From positions 1-6,940 of the forward strand of contig JAKAHX010000080.1 of assembly GCA_021814735.1 (NCBI GenBank): 6,940 bases of DNA. The letters run 5' to 3'. This document shows positions 1 to 6,884 of the stretch, in pieces (the stretch's first letter is position 1; each line of letters starts with the position of its first letter). The DNA is from Chloroflexota bacterium (lineage in GTDB: Bacteria; Chloroflexota; Limnocylindria; Limnocylindrales; CSP1-4). Both the position numbers and the translations under genes were made by a program. The notes under the pieces were generated by a model. That model saw only the letters and a program-made list of their open reading frames with translations, was not told the DNA's origin and made no database searches.

Positions 1-155
1 GGTCGCTGCGTGAGCCGACCGAGTTCGACGCGTTCAACGAGGAGTGGTCGCGCTGGTTCCCCGCCGATGCGCCGCTGGGCCAGGGGACGCTGATGCCACC
101 GCTCCAGCGCCGGGCGGGGTTCCTGGTCTCGATCGGGGTGATCGCGCAGGCCTAG
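1..155 (+). CDS. RidA (YjgF/UK114) family protein, C-terminal fragment
   Basis: Partial gene: the start lies left of the window, the first complete codon begins at base 3, and TAG is at 153-155. The visible 50 residues include FDAFNEEWSRWFP, then a Gln-Gly-Thr/Pro stretch, and end in FLVSIGVIAQA. The pattern of an F/Y-N-x2-W/Y-x3-F helix, a short loop, then a hydrophobic strand ending in Ala matches the C-terminal half of RidA-like proteins. In that family the trimer hydrolyses reactive enamine/imine intermediates from PLP enzymes, although many homologues have other or unknown roles. The catalytic Arg usually found before the last strand is not obvious: the corresponding loop reads PLGQGTLMPP, so this may be one of the non-canonical subfamilies. 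The assignment rests on a short fragment and could be wrong. A 232-bp gap to the next gene argues against a tight operon. Confidence 0.5.
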   Translation, partial: SLREPTEFDAFNEEWSRWFPADAPLGQGTLMPPLQRRAGFLVSIGVIAQA

Positions 156-347
156 CGCCACGCGCGGATCCGGTCCGCCGAGCGCGGCGCCTCGTCGGGT
201 TCGTGGAGCGCGCCCCTCCGAGGAGAGCGCCCTTCGCTGCGCCGGCCCCTTCCCCGGGGGTCGGCCGCCTGGTCCGCCGCCTCGCGGGCCCCGGCCGAGC
301 CACACGCGGTCGTTGCGCCGTGAACGAGCCGTTTCCCGGACCTGCGC

Positions 348-353
348 TATGCT
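348..353 (+). promoter_or_regulatory. Possible -10 element (TATGCT) upstream of the acyltransferase gene
   Basis: TATGCT fits the loose TANNNT form of -10 boxes common in high-GC bacteria, and it lies 34 bp before the preferred GTG start at 388. I find no convincing -35 hexamer 16-19 bp upstream. The similar TACGCT before the cyclase gene (3124-3129) gives slight support for a shared promoter style. If this is the true -10, the ATG inside it (349) cannot be the main start, which favours GTG 388. Confidence 0.25.
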
Positions 354-387
354 CGGCCCCGAGATTGCCGAGGTGCCCCACGTTCCC

Positions 388-1677
388 GTGACGTCATCCA
401 TCGCTCCGTGTGCCGAGGACGCCGCTGCTCCAGCGGACGTGCCCGCTCCGCCTGCCGTCCCCTCGTCGGCCGGTTCGACGCCCGCGGGCGCTGGGTCGGC
501 TGCCGCCGGGCTCGCCGCCGCTGCGTTCGAGCGTCGCCGGCTGGTCGCCCGGCGGGTCCCGTTCGCCACCATCCCGCGCCGGGCCTGGGAGCGGCTCCTC
601 GACGTGACCGCGTGCGCCACGCCGTTCAGCCGCTGGCAGTTCCACCGCGCCTGGTGGGACGGCTACGGCGAGGGCGCGCACGAGGACTACATGGTCTGCC
701 TGGATGCCGCTGTCGACGCGAGCGCCGCCCTCGACGCCGATGCGATCGTGGCCATCGCCCCGCTCATGCACCGCCACGAGGTGGAACCCGACGACGCGGT
801 CCTGCGCACCGCGATCCGCCACGCGCCCACCACCGCCCAGCGGACGCTGCCGGACCGGGCCAAGGCCATCTTCTTCGCCGCCAGCTACCACGCCGACTAC
901 GCGACGCTGCTGTGTGATCCCGCGGACCTGCCGGACGCGGCGGCGGCCGTGGTTGCCGCGCTGGCCGCCGGGCCCGACCTCGCGCATGGTTCGGACGACT
1001 GGGACGTGGTGGACCTGCGACGGCTGCGCGCCGACGATCCTGCCCTGCCCGCGCTCGAGGCGGCCTTCTGTGTCGCCGCGGCCCACCACGGCTGGGAGGT
1101 CACCCGCGAGCTCGAGGACGTCTGCCCCGTGCTCGAGGTGGACCACTGGGACTGGGAGACCTACCTGCAGACGCTCACCACCAAGGACCGCCACGAGCTG
1201 CGGCGCAAGATGCGACGTGCCGAGGCGGCCGGGCCCGTCGAGTTCGAGGAGGTCCCGGACCCCGCGGACGCGGTCGACGAGTTCGTGGCCATGCACCAGG
1301 CGCGCTGGGGCGACGACGGGCTCTTCCCCGACACCGAGGGCGGGGCGCGGAGCCGCCGCTTCTTCCGGCGACTGGCCGAGCTCGAGGGGCCCGACGGCAT
1401 GCTGCGGATCGGCCGGTTGCGGGTGGGCGGGCGGCCCGTCTTCATGTGCGTGGGGTTCCACGACCAGGGCGCCGTCTACTACTACAACGCGGGCAGCGAC
1501 CCCGAGGCGCGGGCGCTCTCGCCGGGGGTGATCGGCGTCGCCTGGTACCTGCGCCACGGCCTGGCCGAGGGCACCCGGGTCTTCGACTTCCTGCGCGGCA
1601 ACGAGGGCTACAAGTACACGTGGGGTGCCGTGGACCGACCGATCCACCGGCTCATCGTGACGCCACGCGCCGCATGA
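388..1677 (+). CDS. GNAT-fold acyltransferase, FemAB/CelD (BcsL)-like
   Basis: 429 aa from GTG 388. Residues ~3-48 are Ala/Pro-rich and probably disordered. The folded part starts near residue 50. TPFSRWQFHRAWW (78-90) resembles the 'TPF..W...WW' signature at the start of CelD/BcsL-type proteins. KDRHELRRKMRRAEAAG (266-282) opens the C-terminal GNAT half (Acetyltransf_6 type), which ends in FDFLRGNEGYKYTWGA (399-414), the most diagnostic block. Two-lobed GNATs of this class move acyl or aminoacyl groups onto cell-wall or exopolysaccharide precursors; the donor here is unknown. No signal peptide or membrane span is visible, so it is probably cytoplasmic. The start is uncertain: in-frame TTG 313 and ATG 349 also exist. 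None has a strong ribosome site; GAGG at 370-373 lies 14 nt before GTG 388. The glycosyltransferase downstream suggests a joint role in envelope glycan synthesis. The domain call is firm; the reaction is not. Confidence 0.82.
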   Translation: MTSSIAPCAEDAAAPADVPAPPAVPSSAGSTPAGAGSAAAGLAAAAFERRRLVARRVPFATIPRRAWERLLDVTACATPFSRWQFHRAWWDGYGEGAHEDYMVCLDAAVDASAALDADAIVAIAPLMHRHEVEPDDAVLRTAIRHAPTTAQRTLPDRAKAIFFAASYHADYATLLCDPADLPDAAAAVVAALAAGPDLAHGSDDWDVVDLRRLRADDPALPALEAAFCVAAAHHGWEVTRELEDVCPVLEVDHWDWETYLQTLTTKDRHELRRKMRRAEAAGPVEFEEVPDPADAVDEFVAMHQARWGDDGLFPDTEGGARSRRFFRRLAELEGPDGMLRIGRLRVGGRPVFMCVGFHDQGAVYYYNAGSDPEARALSPGVIGVAWYLRHGLAEGTRVFDFLRGNEGYKYTWGAVDRPIHRLIVTPRAA

Positions 1678-1766
1678 GCCCGACACCCGGGATCGCGCTC
1701 CTGGCCGCCACCCAGCCCCCGGTCGCAATCCATCCCCCAGGGGCGAGGCGAACACCCTCACGATGA
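1674..1766 (+). CDS. Candidate 30-aa coupling mini-ORF
   Basis: A frame opening at ATG 1674 overlaps the acyltransferase stop (ATGA, 1674-1677). It closes at TGA 1764-1766, overlapping the glycosyltransferase start (ATGA, 1763-1766). The 30-residue product begins MSPTPGIALLAATQPP and ends in an Arg-rich tail; it is proline-rich and matches no family I recognise. Its possible value is positional: a ribosome ending the first gene could reinitiate, cross the gap, and be delivered to the next start. That start has only a distant purine-rich tract (1739-1748, 14 nt away). Short open frames arise easily by chance at this GC content, so this may be non-coding spacer. Confidence 0.18.
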   Translation: MSPTPGIALLAATQPPVAIHPPGARRTPSR

Positions 1767-3031
1767 CCGTTCCCGTGGCCGGCGACCCCTGCCTGGATAC
1801 GCCCGAGCGCCCACCGCTGCCGGGAGGCCGACCCGTCCGCGTGGTCGAGCTGCTCGCCACCGGCACCAACGGCGGCGCCCAGGAGCACGTCTACACGCTC
1901 CTGACGCGCCTCGACCGGAAGCGGTACGAGCCCCTCGTCCTCTCGCTCAGCGACGGCTCCACCGTGCACCGCCTCCGCGCGGCAGGGTTCAGGGTGGCGG
2001 TCCTTGACGAGCCCGACGACGCTCGCGCGGTCCACCTGGTGGCCGACGAGCTGGCGGCCTTCGATGCCGACGTGGTGCACAACCACATGTACCGCGCCGA
2101 GGTGATCGGGACGAGGGCAGCCCTGGCGCTCGCCGAGGCCGGGTTGCCGCGGCCCTACGTGGTGGGCACCGTGCACTCGAGCCGGGTGCGCAGCCTGGAG
2201 GACCGCGAGACCCTGCGGCACCTGACCTCGCAGATGGATCGCCTGATCGCGGTGAGCCGCGCGATCCTGGCCAAGCTCGAACACGAGCACCGCACCAGCG
2301 CGCCCGCCACCCTGATCTACAACGGCGTGGATCTCGAGCGGTATGCGCACCAGGAACCCTGTTGCACGCTCCCCGACGAGTACGGGTTTGCGCCCGGCAC
2401 GCCCATCGTGGGGACGGTCGCGCGGCTCGAACCCGAGAAGGGGCACCCGACCCTGCTCGAGGCGTGGCGGCTCGTGGTCGAGCGGGTGCCGGAGGCGCGC
2501 CTGCTGATCGTGGGCGAGGGGAGCCGGCGGGCCGATCTCGAGGCGCAGGCCCGCGCCCTCGGGTTGCTCGGTGAGGACTGCACGGACCGGGCCTGCGTCG
2601 GCACGCGGCGTGCGCGGCCCGGAGCGAAGGTGGTCTTCACCGGGCGCCGAGAGGACGTCCCCGCGGTGGTGGCCGCGCTCGACGTGGCGGTGCTCCCCTC
2701 CTACCGCGAGGCCCAGGGCATCACGATCCTCGAGGCGATGGCGCTGGGCCGGCCCGTGGTGGCCTCGAACGTGGGTGGCATCCCCGAGATGGTGGAAGAC
2801 GGCCGCACAGGACTCCTCGTCCCGCCGCACGACCCGGTGGCCCTGGCCGACGCGATCGTGCGCCTGCTCACCGACCACCCCTTCGCGGACATCCTGGCGC
2901 GGGCCGGCCACGACCTGGTCCACGAGCGCTTCTGCGTGGAGCGCATGGTGGCCGGCATCGAGACGATCTACGACGAGGCCGCGCAGGTCATGGTGGCGCG
3001 CCGGGCGGCGGCCCTGCGGGAGGCGTCGTAG
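1763..3031 (+). CDS. Glycosyltransferase family 4 (GT-B fold)
   Basis: 422 aa, retaining GT4-type enzyme that transfers a sugar from a nucleotide-sugar donor to a lipid-linked or glycan acceptor at the inner face of the membrane. The N-terminal acceptor domain starts at RVVELLATGTNGGAQEHV (26-43), with the Gly-rich loop G37-G38-A-Q. TVHS (136-139) and YNGVD (186-190) are typical landmarks. The C-terminal donor domain begins at PIVGTVARLEPEKG (214-227), holding the phosphate-binding R221 and K226. The E-x7-E motif is E316 to E324 (EAQGITILE), followed by MALGRPVVASNVGGIPEMV. An extra ~20-residue segment (269-288, with C273 and C278) sits before VVFTG where most relatives have a short turn. The first ~24 residues are an extra Pro-rich leader, so GTG 1841 is an alternative start. 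It probably shares a transcript with the acyltransferase 85 bp upstream. Donor and acceptor sugars cannot be predicted. Confidence 0.92.
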   Translation: MTVPVAGDPCLDTPERPPLPGGRPVRVVELLATGTNGGAQEHVYTLLTRLDRKRYEPLVLSLSDGSTVHRLRAAGFRVAVLDEPDDARAVHLVADELAAFDADVVHNHMYRAEVIGTRAALALAEAGLPRPYVVGTVHSSRVRSLEDRETLRHLTSQMDRLIAVSRAILAKLEHEHRTSAPATLIYNGVDLERYAHQEPCCTLPDEYGFAPGTPIVGTVARLEPEKGHPTLLEAWRLVVERVPEARLLIVGEGSRRADLEAQARALGLLGEDCTDRACVGTRRARPGAKVVFTGRREDVPAVVAALDVAVLPSYREAQGITILEAMALGRPVVASNVGGIPEMVEDGRTGLLVPPHDPVALADAIVRLLTDHPFADILARAGHDLVHERFCVERMVAGIETIYDEAAQVMVARRAAALREAS

Positions 3032-3099
3032 GGGCGCGATGCTCGCGTCGGCGCATCGGCCACGCAGCATCAGCCTCGACCAGGCGCCGTGAACGGCCA

Positions 3100-3129
3100 T
3101 CGACCCGCAGGCGACACTTCGGGTACGCT
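3100..3129 (+). promoter_or_regulatory. Probable promoter of the cyclase gene (TCGACC-N18-TACGCT)
   Basis: TCGACC at 3100-3105 matches TTGACA at four of six bases, and TACGCT at 3124-3129 fits a TANNNT -10 box. The 18-bp spacer is acceptable for a sigma-70-like promoter. Transcription would start near 3136, leaving a short leader of about 24 nt with the ribosome site at 3148-3153. Its position in the only sizeable gap before the large gene supports independent transcription. Confidence 0.35.
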
Positions 3130-3147
3130 CCGCGAACACGCAGCGGT

Positions 3148-3153
3148 GAGGGG
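3148..3153 (+). promoter_or_regulatory. Ribosome binding site GAGGGG deciding the GTG 3160 start
   Basis: GAGGGG lies 6 nt before GTG 3160 within a purine-rich run. It fixes the unusual GTG start, which places the first zinc-ribbon Cys at residue 3. No better in-frame start lies upstream, and any later start would cut away zinc ligands. Confidence 0.6.
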
Positions 3154-3159
3154 CGGGCG

Positions 3160-6100
3160 GTGATCTGTTCGAACTGCGGCACGGAGAACCCGGCCGGTGC
3201 CAAGTTCTGCACCGAGTGCGCCTCCCGGCTCGCCCAGGTCTGCCCGTCCTGCGGCACCGCCAACCCGCCGACCGCGAAGTTCTGTGGGGAGTGCGCCACG
3301 CCGCTCGCGGGTGCGAGCGCTGCGCCGAGGCCAGCTGCCGCTCCGTCCGGCCTGGCCCCCGGGGCGGGTCGGATCGCCGGGCCGCCGGCCCCTGGCGCGC
3401 TCGTCGGTACACCTGCGTCGGCAACGGTCGCTGCCCCCGCCACGGCGCCGGTCGCCGAGCGGCGCCTCGTCTCGGTCCTCTTCGCGGACCTGGTCGGGTT
3501 CACCGGCCTCGCGGAGGGCATGGATGCCGAGGAGACGCGTGAGCTGCTCTCCCGCTACTTCGAGCTCGCCAGGGACGTGGTGGAGCGTCACGGCGGCACG
3601 GTCGAGAAGTTCATCGGCGACGCCGTGATGGCGGTCTGGGGCGCGCCGAGCGCCCGGGAAGACGACGCCGAGCGGGCCGTCCGCGCCGCGCTCGCCCTGG
3701 TCGACGCGGTCCGTGCCCTCGGACCCACGGTCCAGGCACGGGCCGGCGTGCTCACCGGCGAGGCCGCCGTGACCCTCGGGGCGGTCGGCCAGGGGATGGT
3801 CGCCGGCGATCTGGTCAACACCGCCTCCCGGTTGCAGTCCGCGGCGGCGCCCGGGTCCGTTCTCGTCGGCGAATCGACGCAGCGCGCCGCGTCCCGGGCG
3901 ATCGTGTTCGACGCCGTCGGCGAGCAGTCGCTCAAGGGCAAGACCGTGCCCGTTCCCGCCTGGCGGGCGGTGCGTGTCGTCGCGGAGCGCGGCGGGCGCA
4001 ACCGGAGCGAGACCCTGGAGGCGCCGTTCGTCGGCCGCGCGGACGAGCTGCGGCTCCTCAAGGAGCTCTACCACGCCACCAGCCGGGAGAAGCGGGCTCG
4101 CCTGATCTCGATCATCGGGCCCGCCGGGATCGGCAAGAGCCGGCTGGCCTGGGAGTTCGTCAAGTACATCGACGGGCTGGTGGAGCGGGTCTGGTGGCAC
4201 GACGGCAGGAGCCCCGCCTACGGGGAGGGGATCACCTTCTGGGCCCTCGGCGAGATGGTGCGCGAGCGGGCCGGCCTGCGCGAGGACGCCGACGAGCGGA
4301 CCACCCGGGCCAAGATCGCCGAGATGGTCGCGGCCCACGTGCCCGACCCCGACGAGCAGCGGTGGATCGAGCCGGCGCTGCTGGCCCTGCTGGGCGTGGA
4401 GGCCGGCGTCGCGCCCGAGCAGCTCTTCGGGGCGTGGCGGACGTTCTTCGAGCGCCTGGCGGCGATCGCGCCGGTGGTGCTGGTCTTCGAGGACTTCCAC
4501 TTTGCCGATGCCGGGCTCCTCGACTTCGTGGATCACCTGCTCGAGTGGTCGAAGGGGGTCCCGATCTACGTCCTCACCCTCGCCCGCCCGGAGCTGCTGG
4601 AGCGGCGGCCCACCTGGGGCGCCGCCAAGCGCAACTTCACCAGCCAGTACCTCGAGCCGCTGCCGGAGCCCGCGATGCGCGAGCTGCTCGCGGGTCTCGT
4701 CCCCGGGCTCCCGGAGTCGGCCGTGCGCGCGATCATCGCCCGGGCCGATGGGGTCCCGCTCTACGCGGTCGAGACGGTGCGGATGCTGGTAGCCAACGGC
4801 AGCCTCGAGCTGGCCAACGGCGCCTACCGGCCGGTCGGCGACCTGGCCACTCTCGCGGTGCCGGAAACGCTCACCGCGCTCATCGCCTCCCGGCTGGACG
4901 CGCTGCCGGCCGACGACCGGGCCCTCGTGTCGGACGCGGCGGTGCTGGGGCAGAGCTTCTCGACCGCAGCGCTCGCCGCCGTCTCGGGCGTCCCGGTGGC
5001 CGACCTGGAACCGCGCCTGCGCGGGCTCGTGCGGCGCGAGCTCCTCGTCCACGAGGCAGACCCCCGCTCGCCCGAACAGGGTCAGTACGCCTTCGTGCAG
5101 GCGCTGATCCGCGAGGTTGCCTACCACACGCTCGCCCGCGCCGATCGCAAGGCACGACACCTCGCGGCCGCCCGGTTCTTCGAGAGCGTAGGCGCGGACG
5201 AGCTGGCCGGCGCGCTCGCGGGTCACTACCTGGCGGCGCACGCCAGCGCCGCCGAGGGCCCCGAGGCGGACGCCCTGGCTGCCCAGGCGCGGGTGGCGCT
5301 GCGGGGTGCCGCGGAGCGCGCGGCGGCACTTGGTTCGCACGAGCAGGCGCTGATGTTCCTGGAACAGGCGCTCACCGTCACGCCGGACCGATCGGAGGCG
5401 GCCGAGCTGCTCGAGCGGGCCGGCGAGGCGGCGTCGGCGACGGGGCGGCACGAGACGGCCGAGCGGCACCTGCGGGCGGCACTCGACGCGCAGCGGGCCA
5501 TCGGCGACCGGCGCGCCGTGGCCCGCGCCACGGCGGCCCTGGGGCGTGCCCTGCTGTCCGCCTACCGGACGGCCGATGCGCTGCGCGTCCTGGAGCCAGC
5601 TGCGGCCGAGTTCGCCGACCTGCCCGACGAGCCCGCGGTCATGGCGCTCGGTGGCCAACTCGCCCGCGCCTGCATGTTCGCGGACGACCACCGCCGCGCG
5701 ATCGACGTGTCCGACCGCGTCCTCGAGGCGGCCGAGCGCGCGGACCTGGCGGCGATCGTGGCAGACACCCTGGTCACCAAGGGGACCGCCCTGGCCTTCG
5801 ACGGCCGGGCCACCGAGGGACTGGCCGTCCTGCTGGGCGGCCAGTCGCTGGCCGAGACGCGCGGGCTCGGGGCGACCCAGTTGCGCGGCCAGATCAACCG
5901 GACCAGCATCGAGGCCGGCCGGGACCCGCGAGCGGCACTCGCGACCGCACGGGACGGGCTGACACTCGCGCGGCGGCTTGGAGAACGCGACAAGACGGTG
6001 GTGCTGCTCGGCAACGGTGTGGAGGATGCGCTCCGGACGGGCGACTGGGACTGGGCGCTCGCCGAACTCGACGCCGAGCTGGCGGCCGACCACGAAGTCA

Positions 6101-6798
6101 CCGACCGGGTGATCCTGCTGCAGACCGCGGTGTACGTCCGCGCTGCGCGGGGCGAGGCCGTCGATGATCTCCTCGAGGAGCTGGCCAACCTGGTGGGCAC
6201 ATCCGAGGAGCCGCCCGTGCGCATGACACTCGAGCTCGCCCGAGGAATCGCCGCGTTCGCCGATGGCCGCGACGCTGACGGCCGGCAGGCGTGGCACCGC
6301 GTGGCCGAGTTGGGCAGCGAGCACCAGTCGGACGCACTCTCCCGCGCGGCGCGGGCCGCGCTGTGGATGGGCGACGCGTCGGGCGCGGTCGCGGACCTGG
6401 CGGCGCTCGACGCCTCGGGGCTCCACGGCCCGGCGATCGAGGCGGACCGTGCGGTGCTGCGCGCGGGCCTGGCGGCCCTGGACGGTCGGATGGCAGAGGC
6501 GCTGGCCGGGTACCGGGATGCCCTGCGGCGCTGGCGCGAGCTGGGGCTGCCCTGGGACGAGGCGCTGGCCGGGATCGACATGGCCATGCTGCTCGATCCC
6601 GCCGACCCCGACGTCGCAGCGGCCATCACGTCGTCGCGCGCCATCCTGGAGCGGCTCGGCGCGCGTCCCTTCCTCGCGCGCCTCGAGCGGGTCCTCGACG
6701 ATCGTGATCGGCCTGGCAGCGTCAGGCCGGGACGTGCCGGCATCGGCGGATCGGCCGATGGTTCAGAGGCGCCGGCCAAGGGCGCGTCGCCCGCCTGA
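3160..6798 (+). CDS. Zinc ribbon / class III nucleotide cyclase / STAND-type ATPase / TPR signalling protein
   Basis: 1212 aa; makes cAMP (possibly cGMP) under control of a nucleotide-binding switch. Residues 3-45 are two CxxC-x10-CxxC zinc ribbons, followed by a Pro/Ala linker (~50-98). The cyclase is ~99-270. FADLVGFT carries metal-binding D110; EKFIGDAVMAVWG carries K150 (adenine-selecting position) and the second metal Asp D154; LVNTASRL carries transition-state N220 and R224. With one cyclase domain it must dimerise to be active. The ATPase starts at FVGRADELRLL (290-300), with Walker A GPAGIGKS (320-327) and Walker B VVLVFEDFHFAD (439-450). A winged-helix-like region (~565-680) and TPR-like Ala/Leu helices (~700-1170) follow, probably the input or scaffold part. 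Residues after ~1180 are Gly/Pro-rich tail. No membrane span is seen, so it should be soluble. The order resembles mammalian soluble adenylyl cyclase but with one cyclase domain. Similar proteins are common in Actinobacteria and Chloroflexota; the stimulus is unknown. Confidence 0.95.
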   Translation: MICSNCGTENPAGAKFCTECASRLAQVCPSCGTANPPTAKFCGECATPLAGASAAPRPAAAPSGLAPGAGRIAGPPAPGALVGTPASATVAAPATAPVAERRLVSVLFADLVGFTGLAEGMDAEETRELLSRYFELARDVVERHGGTVEKFIGDAVMAVWGAPSAREDDAERAVRAALALVDAVRALGPTVQARAGVLTGEAAVTLGAVGQGMVAGDLVNTASRLQSAAAPGSVLVGESTQRAASRAIVFDAVGEQSLKGKTVPVPAWRAVRVVAERGGRNRSETLEAPFVGRADELRLLKELYHATSREKRARLISIIGPAGIGKSRLAWEFVKYIDGLVERVWWHDGRSPAYGEGITFWALGEMVRERAGLREDADERTTRAKIAEMVAAHVPDPDEQRWIEPALLALLGVEAGVAPEQLFGAWRTFFERLAAIAPVVLVFEDFHFADAGLLDFVDHLLEWSKGVPIYVLTLARPELLERRPTWGAAKRNFTSQYLEPLPEPAMRELLAGLVPGLPESAVRAIIARADGVPLYAVETVRMLVANGSLELANGAYRPVGDLATLAVPETLTALIASRLDALPADDRALVSDAAVLGQSFSTAALAAVSGVPVADLEPRLRGLVRRELLVHEADPRSPEQGQYAFVQALIREVAYHTLARADRKARHLAAARFFESVGADELAGALAGHYLAAHASAAEGPEADALAAQARVALRGAAERAAALGSHEQALMFLEQALTVTPDRSEAAELLERAGEAASATGRHETAERHLRAALDAQRAIGDRRAVARATAALGRALLSAYRTADALRVLEPAAAEFADLPDEPAVMALGGQLARACMFADDHRRAIDVSDRVLEAAERADLAAIVADTLVTKGTALAFDGRATEGLAVLLGGQSLAETRGLGATQLRGQINRTSIEAGRDPRAALATARDGLTLARRLGERDKTVVLLGNGVEDALRTGDWDWALAELDAELAADHEVTDRVILLQTAVYVRAARGEAVDDLLEELANLVGTSEEPPVRMTLELARGIAAFADGRDADGRQAWHRVAELGSEHQSDALSRAARAALWMGDASGAVADLAALDASGLHGPAIEADRAVLRAGLAALDGRMAEALAGYRDALRRWRELGLPWDEALAGIDMAMLLDPADPDVAAAITSSRAILERLGARPFLARLERVLDDRDRPGSVRPGRAGIGGSADGSEAPAKGASPA
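3166..3294 (+). repeat. Tandem duplication encoding the two zinc ribbons (25-codon period)
   Basis: Cysteines at residues 3, 6, 17 and 20 recur exactly 25 residues later at 28, 31, 42 and 45. The surrounding frame CGTxNPxxAKFCxEC is shared by both copies. The DNA is also recognisably duplicated with a 75-bp period (3166-3219 and 3241-3294), though it has diverged at synonymous and some coding sites. This is the normal form of a double zinc ribbon rather than a recent slippage repeat. Confidence 0.8.
6709..6760 (+). other. Two tandem hairpins at the 3' end of the cyclase coding region
   Basis: The first hairpin pairs CGGCCTG (6709-6715) with CAGGCCG (6723-6729), loop GCAGCGT. The second pairs CATCGGC (6741-6747) with GCCGATG (6754-6760), loop GGATCG. 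Both have perfect 7-bp stems and lie 11 bp apart in the part encoding the low-complexity Gly/Pro/Ser tail, just before the stop. They could protect or help end the transcript, but GC-rich DNA makes such stems often. Confidence 0.3.
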
Positions 6799-6884
6799 TC
6801 TCGATCGGGCCACGCGTCGGCCCCGCCCGTGCCTCCTGGCCGGGCGTCTGCCCCTGGCCGTTCCTCCGATCCCGGGCATGCCTC

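Noticed and set aside
175..230. Possible tRNA-like GGTTCG stretch in the first gap
   Set aside because: No acceptor stem, D-arm or complementary T-arm could be built around it.
243..267. Imperfect hairpin (CGGCC 243-247 / GGCCG 263-267) as a terminator of the RidA-like gene
   Set aside because: Only 5 bp pair cleanly, there is no T-run, and it lies about 90 nt after the stop, so chance pairing in GC-rich sequence is as likely.
34..391. Overlapping ~115-codon frames on both strands between the RidA-like fragment and the acyltransferase
   Set aside because: Both are Arg/Pro/Ala-rich without motifs and run into the neighbouring genes; I treat 156-387 as non-coding.
394..1869. Minus-strand 491-codon frame opposite the acyltransferase, and the 590-codon frame at 1652-3424 opposite the glycosyltransferase
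   Set aside because: Both show His/Arg/Gly-rich shadow composition and no family signature, while the opposite strand encodes recognisable enzymes.
4194..6167. Plus-strand 657-codon frame inside the cyclase gene in another phase
   Set aside because: Its composition is Arg/Gly/Ala low complexity with no motifs, and it is fully explained as a GC-bias shadow of the 1212-aa gene.
3070..6426. Minus-strand open frame of 1118 codons opposite the cyclase gene
   Set aside because: Its product is Arg/Gly/Pro/His-rich with no recognisable domain. It runs antisense to a gene with clear catalytic motifs. Long antisense frames are expected when third positions are almost all G or C.
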